From Falciphora oryzae (lineage: Eukaryota > Ascomycota > Sordariomycetes > Magnaporthales > Magnaporthaceae): a stretch of DNA of 64,000 nucleotides. The first letter of the stretch is position 1; each line of letters begins with the position of its first letter. The stretch lies in the NCBI GenBank assembly GCA_000733355.1, contig JNVV01000002.1, forward strand, positions 1-64,000, read 5' to 3'. The translations under genes were made by a program, and so were the position numbers. Of this stretch, positions 56,820-64,000 are shown piece by piece. The notes beneath the pieces are model-generated. The model ran no database searches and was not told the DNA's origin. It saw only the letters and a program-made list of their open reading frames with translations.

Positions 56820-57358
56820 TGGTGTATTCAACTGGAGGTGATTTTCAGAAGGACCACTTCAAATAAACCCGTGTTTATCTTGAACTTCGTTTCGCCTTCT
56901 GTGCAATATTTCCCCTTAGGAATGCCTAGCCTTGCCTGTTTTTATTAGGCAGCCAGGACGGTTGGGCTGCCTTTCAGCTCCCCCACTTTGCATGTGCCTG
57001 TACGTGGTATCAAGGAGGTGTTTTTGGACAGTACATACATCTCCATCTGTACCTAGGTACCTACCTAGATACCTAACCTACCACCGACCTACCCACTACA
57101 CCTTAATACCTACATCGAATGTTTCAATGTGACCATGGTTGTTGGCCACTTATATCTGCTGCTACTCGTATTTGACCGCGTTTGCCGCGGCACAGATACG
57201 CTCGGCGTATTGAATTTGCGGGTAGATTGATACCTGATACAAGACATGGACCGCATCCTCGATCAGGCTGCTTCCACAAAGATCGACTGCGGCCTTTCCA
57301 CGTCCAGAATTTGGAAAATAACGCCGCGGAGAGCTCGCAACTCTAAAATTGAAAGGAA
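56820..57358. other. Divergent promoter region with AGGTACCT-rich tract
   Basis: Lies between the starts of protease 2 and the C2H2-TPR-HEAT gene. It contains the ACCTA-rich block ACCTAGGTACCTACCTAGAT (57051-57070) and its continuation to 57082. No other element is recognised. Confidence 0.5.
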
Positions 57359-60300
57359 ATGTCTACCGTGAGACTATCCAAGCCTTCGGGCAGCCTTGCT
57401 CTTCAGGCAGCCGACTGCCAGATATTAATGCGGAAGCTTAAAGAGGAGAACGAGAGAGACGAACACGAACCCAACGAACGGGCCGGCCGTCAGACGGCCG
57501 AGTTCAATATCTGGTGCGCCAAGCTTGGCGTAAACGAACACGGCCACAGGTCGATCGATTTTCGACTCAAGGACGTTCCACAGATATGCGGCGCCATCGG
57601 GCTACTATTACAATCGCTGAGATTCGATCTCGGCCGCCTCCCTATGGTGTCAGCGACGGCAGCCACACCCGTCGTACTGCTCGGAAAATCGCCAGGCCAC
57701 GATCACCCGGTGGCAGCGGAGCGAACCTCCACTGAATCAGGCGAAAGCGAGGGTGACTACGTTGACGGTGGAGGCAGTGATACGTCATCACTGTCTTTCC
57801 CTAGCCTGTCCTCACCTGAGAGCTCGGCGGACGAGGAGGAAACATCGGCGGGCCCGACATCCGGTGCCGCAGCACTGTGGAGGCATATCGAGGACACGAT
57901 CGACCGGCTTCACGGGCTCGCGAGACGGGTTCAAGACGCCGGGGCCAAGGATCGACAGGAGCGTATCGACCGCTACCGCAGGAAACCGGGGCCTAGCCAG
58001 GTGTACGACCTGTTTCTCAGGATAGCGGCGGAAAAGCTCCAGCGGGGTAACGACTTGAAGCGAGCCACAAAGGTCGTCAAGGAAAGAATAGCAGAATCTT
58101 TCGCTCGACGGCGGATGAAGTTTGCCTACCTAAAATCACATGAAGCGAGGAGAGTCATCGGTCCACCAGCCGATCCGTCCCCAGGACCGGCTGTAGTGTG
58201 TCCACCAAGCCACAAGCGCGAGCAGACAGGCCCGGCGCCGGCACCCCAGCACACGGGCGGCGGTTTAGCCGCTCTACCAGACGAGGACACAATTTACACC
58301 AGGACCCAGAACACCAAACTCCGAGACACGCCCGAGATGCGCCAGCCCGAGCGGCCGGAGAGCGTGGCGTCGGCTACTCTGCGTCACCATGGCTTTCCCA
58401 GACCGCCCGATGTCACTGGCAAGGACGGCTTCGTGTGCCCGTATTGCCGCCTGTATTTCCCCGCCCGAGAAGCGCGCATGGATCGNNNNNNNNNNNNNNN
58501 NNNNNNNNNNNNNNNNNNNNNNNNNNNNNNNNNNNNNNNNNNNNNNNNNNNNNNNNNNNNNNNNNNNNNNNNNNNNNNNNNNNNNNNNNNNNNNNNNNNN
58601 NNNNNNNNNNNNNNNNNNNNNNNNNNNNNNNNNNNNNNNNNNNNNNNNNNNNNNNNNNNNNNNNNNNNNNNNNNNNNNNNNNNNNNNNNNNNNNNNNNNN
58701 NNNNNNNNNNNNNNNNNNNNNNNNNNNNNNNNNNNNNNNNNNNNNNNNNNNNNNNNNNNNNNNNNNNNNNNNNNNNNNNNNNNNNNNNNNNNNNNNNNNN
58801 NNNNNNNNNNNNNNNNNNNNNNNNNTATCCAAGACTTTGAGCCTTACTTCTGCATTTTCGAAAAGTGCGACGCGCCGTTCGACGTACCGAACACGTTCGA
58901 GGGCCTTCTCAGCCACATGCAGGCGGCCCATCTGCCTGAGCAGTGGCACATCGAAACAGCGGAAGGGCACAAAGAGTTTGATGATAGGAGCGACTTTGAG
59001 CGCTACATCCGGAACCAAGGAGACATACCCGAATCGCTGCTGCCTACAATGATGGAGTTTGCCCGGCGTAGGGTGGCGCTGGTCTTCGACCGCTGCGCCT
59101 TCTGTGGCGGCTATCCGGACGCTATCGAGAAGGATTTCCCTGACCCGAGCATGCCGGGCGCGCAAGAAAAGCTACGCAAACACATCAAGAAACACCTGCA
59201 TGACATCGCACTGTTTCTCCCACCGGACCGCGACGATCTAGTCGGCGAAGAAGATAGCGAGAACGGCAACAGCGCCGCGGGTTCAGGGGCCGGAAACCAG
59301 GCAAGGAGCAAGAAGGGGTCGGGTGGCTCCGACGCCCCAGCGGTTTCGGTTTGCGGCCGGCAAAGCTGCGACTGTCGTCCCGAGGACGGATCGGAGCCGG
59401 ACCACGACCTACCGCCTGCCGCGCTTGACGACACAAATGGCTCGCCTGAGGATGACCGAGGTGAACTCTCGCCAGAGCAGTACCATGATTGGGATGAAGT
59501 TTTGCGACGGGTAAAGCCACGGGACATTCCCGAACCCGACGAAGACAGTTTTCGGCTCAAATGGGGCGCTCGTCGGGCTCTTGAGGCCAGATCAAGTGAC
59601 GCCGCCAGCGAGGCCCGCTCAAGCCATTCGGCCACTCTGCTACGGGGGGACGTGGAAGAGAGCGGACTCGAGGCGGTAATGGAAACAAGAAAAAAGGTTC
59701 TGGGAGAGGAGCACCCTGATATTCTGAATAGCATGGCCAGCCTCGCGTGGACATACAGGAATCAGGGCCGCTTGGAAGAAGCCGAACTGCTAGGGGCGCA
59801 GGTAATAGAGGCAAGAAAGAGGTCACTAGGAGAGGAGCATCCCGATACGTTGGCCAGTATGGCCAACCTGGCGTCAACGTACAAGGCCCAGAGCCGGTGG
59901 AAAGAAGCCGAATCGATCGAGGAAACGGTGATGGAAACGAAGAGGGTGCTGGGAGAGAAGCACCCTGATACTCTGACAAGCATGGCCAACCTCGCGTTGA
60001 CATATAGGTGTCAGGGCAGGTGGAAGAATGCCGAGACGCTTGAAGATCAAATCTCGAGCAGACGCTTTGAAAGCGTACCGATGGTGGACCTCGACGAAGC
60101 CATCCAAACGGGACGAAACTTTATCGATGCCGCTCCGATGGATCATTTCAACCGGTCCGGCCGATTAAACAACCTCGGATTTCTTCTAAGCAACAAATAC
60201 CTTCGTACTGGAGAGATAACGGACCTCAAGGAAGCCGTCTGGTTATTCCGGGACGCCATCGCCGACACCCCGCCGGGCTTCCCGCTTGGTCCTTGCTATC

Positions 60301-61112
60301 TGAGCGACATGCTTTCGGACTTACCAGACCTGCCCGGACTGATCCTCCCGGATATCGTCTCATTGTTGAAAGATCCAGGCCCAGACATCAGGAGGGCAAC
60401 AGTGGCGGTTCTCCGGCAGAGACCGTACCTGCCAGAAACCATCCTCCAGGGACTCGTGGCATTGCTCAAAAACCCAGACCCGAACGTTAGGTCTTCCGCA
60501 GTTTCAGCCCTGGTTCCGAAATCGGGCCTGCCAGAAGCGATCCTCCAAGATATAGCGGCATTGCTCAAAGACCCAGACCCGAACGTTAGGTCTTCCGCAG
60601 TTTTAGCCCTGGGTCCGAAATCAGGTCTGCCAGAAGCGATCCTCCAGGAACTCGTGGCATTGCTTAAAGACCCAGACCCGAACGTTAGGTTCTCCGTAGT
60701 TTTAGCCCTGGGTCGGAAACCGGGTCTGCCAGAAGCGATCTTCCAAGATATAGCGGCATTACTTAAAGACCCAGACCCGGACGTTAGGCTTTTCGTAATT
60801 TCAGCCTTGAGTCGGGAACCGGACCTGCTAGAAACGATCCTCCAAGATATAGCGGCATTGCTTAAAGACCCAGATTCGAGGGTCAGGCTTTCCGCAATTT
60901 CAGCCCTGCGTTGGAAACTGGGTCTGCCAGAAGCGATCCTCCAAAATATAGCGGCATTGCTTAAAGACCCAGACCCGGACGTTAGGTCTTCCGCAGTTTC
61001 AGCCCTGGGTCGGAAACCGGGCCTGCCAAAAGAGATCCTCCAAGATATAGCGGCATTATTAAAAGACCCAGACCCGAAAGTTAGGTCTTCCGCAGTTTTA
61101 GCCCTGGGTTAG
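57359..61112 (+). CDS. NLR-like repeat protein 2: N-domain, C2H2 fingers, TPR, HEAT (gap inside)
   Basis: It starts at ATG 57359. Part 1 has the helical N-domain shared with the 49292 gene ('GRQTAEFNIWCAKLGV', 'SIDFRLKDVPQIC'), an acidic Ser-rich linker, and the first finger 'DGFVCPYCRLYFPARE' just before the gap. Part 2 (from 58826, different register, so the gap is mis-sized or holds an intron) has fingers 'FCIFEKCDAPFDVPNTFEGL' and 'RCAFCGGYPDAIEKDF...H'. Three 42-residue kinesin-light-chain TPRs follow ('GEEHPDTLASMANLASTYKA'), then a CHAT-associated-type TPR ('GRLNNLGFLLSNKYLRTGEI'), then eight 33-residue HEAT units to TAG 61110-61112. No NTPase or effector enzyme is visible. A sensor or adaptor for the neighbouring protease/gasdermin pair is an inference. 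If the TAG (CAG-like site) were read through, the frame would run to 61274. Confidence 0.7.
58486..58825. other. Assembly gap (340 N)
   Basis: A run of N inside the C2H2 part of the repeat-protein gene. The reading registers on the two sides do not match for a 340-bp gap. Confidence 0.99.
59697..60065 (+). repeat. Three TPR (kinesin light chain type) coding units
   Basis: Units of about 126 bp each encode 'LGE(E/K)HPD(I/T)L.SMA.LA.TY...(G/S)R...AE'. They are clearly related at both protein and DNA level. Confidence 0.85.
60330..61112 (+). repeat. Eight 99-bp near-identical HEAT-coding units
   Basis: Units of exactly 99 bp encode about 'LPEAILQDIAALLKDPDPNV', then RSSAV.ALG.K.G. Blocks such as GATATAGCGGCATTGCTTAAAGACCCAGA and GTTAGGTCTTCCGCAGTTT are shared letter for letter between several units. 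The homogeneity points to recent internal amplification or concerted evolution, as in fungal NLR repeat domains. Confidence 0.9.
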
Positions 61113-61321
61113 CGGCCGGGCCTGCCAGAAGCATTAGTCCAGGGTTTGGCAGGATTGCGGAACGATCTGGTCCAAGATGGCAGGTTTGTTGTGTACGACA
61201 ATCCACAAAATATACCAACAGACACTGACGGGGACAAGCAGGAAAGCAGCTACTGGCAGAATTGGACAAGATAATGAGATTGTAGCTGGGGTGGTTACTG
61301 AAGAGTTGTAGTAGCGTGATT

Positions 61322-61411
61322 GGCGCGGACTAGATGGGAAAAATAGTGGTGAACTGATATTGATGGCGGTAACGCTATCCACAAGAGGTGGTCAAGCCTG
61401 CTTCGATGACC
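61322..61411 (+). repeat. 3' flank shared with the HEAT gene at 50.8 kb (copy 2)
   Basis: Counterpart of 50829-50925, with the same ordered blocks, including GCGCGGACTAGA and GTCAAGCCTGCTTCGA. It lies past the premature TAG, near where the ancestral stop probably was. Confidence 0.85.
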
Positions 61412-61432
61412 CCCGAACTGAAAGCACAGCTT

Positions 61433-62614
61433 TCACCTCTGCTTTTTTGTGACTTCCCCGCCCTTCTTTGGATTGCTCCGGTAAAACAAGATATAAACTA
61501 TATCCCTGACCCAGCCGGTCCACCCCCCAATACTCTCGATCGTGTTGAGCAGGCGCGTGTACCTCCACACAAACGCCTCGACGCTGTCGTAGTCGTGCGC
61601 GTAGCACTCCCACACCGCCTGCCCGCCTGCGCCACCACCGCCCTGCCTATACCCGCCTCCCCTCTCCGCGTCACCCTCCTCCTCCACATACTCGACCGCC
61701 TCCCCATCGTCCCGTATCTTGATCCGCGGCCCAATCGCCAGCGCCCGTCCACGGATCCCCTCATCAGCAGCAAGCCGCGTGCCGGCCTCGACCACATCCT
61801 CGACCGACGCCAGCCCGGCCCCCGCAAGCAGCGTCATGCCGCCCGCGGGGATGAGCGGCGTGTCGACGAAGTAGGGGCACAGCATGTTGACGCGCACGCC
61901 GCCGTGCCGCCACGCCGTGCAGCGCAGCGAGCGGAACAGGCCCGTCAGCGCGTGCTTGGCGGCGCAGTAGAGCGGCTGGCCGGGCAGCGGGAAGATGCCC
62001 GACGCGGAGCCGACGAGCAGGATGTGCCTATCCGGGGTTTGCTGGGCGGTGGTTGAGGTGGCAGAGGCGTTGCGGGCCAGCCAGTACAGCGCCAGGTGCA
62101 CCGAGTACAGCACGCCGGTGAGGTTGACGTCGACGACGGCGAGCGACGGCGGCTTTGCGGGGCCGTCATCATCGTCGCCCATGGTGGCGGATGGGTTCTC
62201 GAACCCGCGCCCCGACGCCGTCGACGCGAGCTCGGCGATGCCCGCCGCGGGGACCACGGCGTGGATGCCGCCGGTGGGGCTGGCCTGCGCCGCGGCGCGG
62301 AAGAGGGCGACCTGGCTCTGCCAGTCGGTGACGTCGCAGCGCTGGAAGAAGTGCGCCTGCTGCTGGCCCTCGGCCCGGAGTTCGGCGACGAGGGCCTCGC
62401 CGGCCGAGACGTCGAGGTCGCCGATGGCGATGAAGGCGCCGTGGCGGGCCCAGCGCCGGGCCAGGGCGGCGCCGATGCCCGACGCGCCGCCCGTGATCAG
62501 GATGGTCTTGCCGGCGAGGCGGGAGGCGTCGTAGGGCTGCTTGACGTCGACGGGCGGGGATTGGAGGATCTCCTCGACGAGGCGGTGCGTGTTTTCGGGG
62601 GCTAGGGCCGCCAT
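61433..62614 (-). CDS. Short-chain dehydrogenase/reductase, 393 aa
   Basis: Single exon. The classical SDR cofactor loop 'TGGASGIG' is at about 41-48, followed by an acidic 'GDLDVS' (about 65-70) that suggests NAD(H) preference. Catalytic residues are visible: Ser in 'LVGSASGIFPL' and Tyr216-Lys220 in 'YCAAK'. The C-terminus is longer than usual, with a Gly-rich insert and 'WTGWVRDIVYILFYRSN', which may associate with membrane. The substrate is unknown. Its 3' end lies close to the shared HEAT 3' flank, and the sequence is intact. Confidence 0.85.
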   Translation of the reverse strand: MAALAPENTHRLVEEILQSPPVDVKQPYDASRLAGKTILITGGASGIGAALARRWARHGAFIAIGDLDVSAGEALVAELRAEGQQQAHFFQRCDVTDWQSQVALFRAAAQASPTGGIHAVVPAAGIAELASTASGRGFENPSATMGDDDDGPAKPPSLAVVDVNLTGVLYSVHLALYWLARNASATSTTAQQTPDRHILLVGSASGIFPLPGQPLYCAAKHALTGLFRSLRCTAWRHGGVRVNMLCPYFVDTPLIPAGGMTLLAGAGLASVEDVVEAGTRLAADEGIRGRALAIGPRIKIRDDGEAVEYVEEEGDAERGGGYRQGGGGAGGQAVWECYAHDYDSVEAFVWRYTRLLNTIESIGGWTGWVRDIVYILFYRSNPKKGGEVTKKQR

Positions 62615-64000
62615 GGTTGGGTTGTGCGGGGGTGGTGAACCTGCTAGTTTTCTGTGCAGCGTCTTGTTGGATCAACTGTGTATATCAAGGCCCCCTTTTC
62701 GAGTCTTTCCCTCGCTCTCGTCGACTTTGCAGAAGCTACGCCGATATGACTGGAATTAGACAGAAATACAAAACCCAGAATTATCAGTTCAGCCGCACCA
62801 CCGCATTCGAGAAAAATCCATTGAAAGTCGGTCAAAAGCTCCAGTCCGACGGCCAGGGCCTGGCCGCTGATATTGCGAGCTCGTCAGCTCTGGCTGCATG
62901 GGGCTGAACGCCGAGAAAACAGCGCCAGCTAATTTTAGGGCCTGTCCTGTTCCCTATCGAGCGAAGGCCAAGGCAGCGAGCGGCTTGGCGCCCGGCTCTC
63001 GTATATCGCGCCATTCTCGATGGCCAAATAGCGAGTCGTGTCAGTGTTTTTAGTCAGGGTTGCAGCCCGAATTAGGAGGGGCTCGAGTGTTGATGCAAGG
63101 TGAAGAAAAAGACCATGTGATAGACACGATATCGCTCGGTGGATATTCGGCGATAGCGAGCGAGAAAGCCCACGAAAAAGGGTCGTGGGCGAAGAACATG
63201 CCATGGTGGGAAGACACTTGCATCCATCCCAAGAACCTCATTCTGCAGACAGCCTGGCTGTATCTGCGTCGGGCGGCTTGGCTCCGAAGAGAAAGGGTCG
63301 AGAAAAAACAGCTGGACAAGACGGACAAAGAAAAGGAAAATCACCCCTCGAATACCTATGGGTGCCGCGGTCCTCGATATCCCTTCTTAGCCCCTCGGGG
63401 GACTCCAGGACGCTGTCGCGCTCGAATTGTAGAAGCTCGCGAGAAGCACCACGTGTCCTCGCCCTCCCCAGATCATATCGCGCCACGCACATGTGGCCAG
63501 GCGCTTGTTGCGCCACTCCCGCTAGCCCAGGGGATTTAGTCCCGTAGCGCGAGGCTCTCGTCGCTGTGCAGTGCAGATAACTACCGACGGGAAACACGTG
63601 CGGAAGGATAGGTCGGAAACTATAGGGCTGACTCTAAGGCGCCCGATGGGGCTGTTTTCGTATTCCAGCGTACCAAGATGATGTCCGTTGTTGAACTTGA
63701 CCTTTTTATTTCAAGGCGGTGGACAAGAGCCTTTGAATGATATGTTCATGGAAGCCTTTCCTGTGAAACAAAGACAATGATCTTTGGCACCGGGGAACAA
63801 GCAACAAATGGCACGACGCACGACAAGAGAATCCAGGCAATTTTCATCATATAATATTCTCAAAGAACGAAAAACCCAACGAAAAGGGGGAGGAAAGTAC
63901 AGGATTAAACAAAATCGTCATTAAAAAAAAAGACCACAAATGTGCGCATAAAATAAATGATAGCAGAAGAAAAGATGGTTCCAGACCAGTGAGGCGGATC
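62615..64000. other. Intergenic, nothing recognised
   Basis: Upstream region of the SDR gene, then about 1 kb without a supported gene. The last 300 bp are A-rich and could be the 3' end of a gene outside the window. Confidence 0.45.

Noticed and set aside
43667..61274. NACHT or NB-ARC NTPase, HET domain or CHAT protease that would make a classical NLR
   Set aside because: I found no Walker A loop followed by a Walker B motif, no HET motifs and no His/Cys caspase-like dyad in the repeat genes. A domain hidden in the 340-bp gap is too short to be one.

Overview
The window is nuclear DNA of a filamentous ascomycete, most likely a Sordariomycete (inference; Magnaporthales would fit). It is GC-rich. 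Its genes carry short introns of about 55-110 bp with CTAAC-like branch points. It holds relics whose stop codons carry the CpA-to-TpA signature of repeat-induced point mutation (RIP), and it encodes fungal cell-wall enzymes (GH55, CRH/GH16) and small secreted proteins. There are two assembly gaps, at 15515-16452 and 58486-58825. I saw no rRNA, no convincing tRNA and no CRISPR array.

Layout. 1-6.0 kb is a transposon graveyard: a MULE transposase relic with seven in-frame stops, a 970-bp MULE deletion derivative with a perfect 9-bp target-site duplication inside a truncated ankyrin gene, a possible glycosyltransferase relic and a 293-bp MITE. 6.1-20 kb carries a four-exon, cysteine-rich 86-aa secreted protein that no single open frame reveals, a 209-aa secreted protein, a 2EXR-type protein, a CRH-type cell-wall transglycosidase, a cytochrome P450 broken by the first gap, and a chitinase-tail-like protein with a homopolymer frameshift. 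21.5-42.3 kb is conserved core: a GH55 exo-beta-1,3-glucanase, mitochondrial enoyl-reductase ETR1, a conserved hypothetical protein, UBC13 and the SEA/GATOR2 subunit MTC5 (WDR59).

43.6-61.3 kb is the most interesting part. It looks like a fungal regulated-cell-death locus with two pairs of genes, each a gasdermin-like protein (HET-Q1/RCD-1-like by pattern) next to a subtilisin-like S8 protease with a DUF7580-like helical N-terminus (HET-Q2-like arrangement). Pair 1 (43.7-48.6 kb, same strand) has stops and frameshifts in both members. Pair 2 (52.5-56.8 kb, tail-to-tail, 141 bp between the stop codons) reads intact in both. Between and beside the pairs lie NLR-like repeat proteins without a visible NTPase: one with an N-terminal helical domain plus a 33-residue HEAT array, one with the same N-domain, C2H2 fingers, kinesin-light-chain TPRs and a near-identical HEAT array, and a relic with only the C2H2 and start-of-TPR part. 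The expected logic, known from Podospora HET-Q1/HET-Q2, is that the protease clips and activates the pore-former. The repeat proteins would be candidate sensors (inference). An SDR gene and about 1.4 kb of featureless DNA close the window.

All family calls come from reading motifs. No database search was run, and exon borders are predictions from splice consensus and reading phase.
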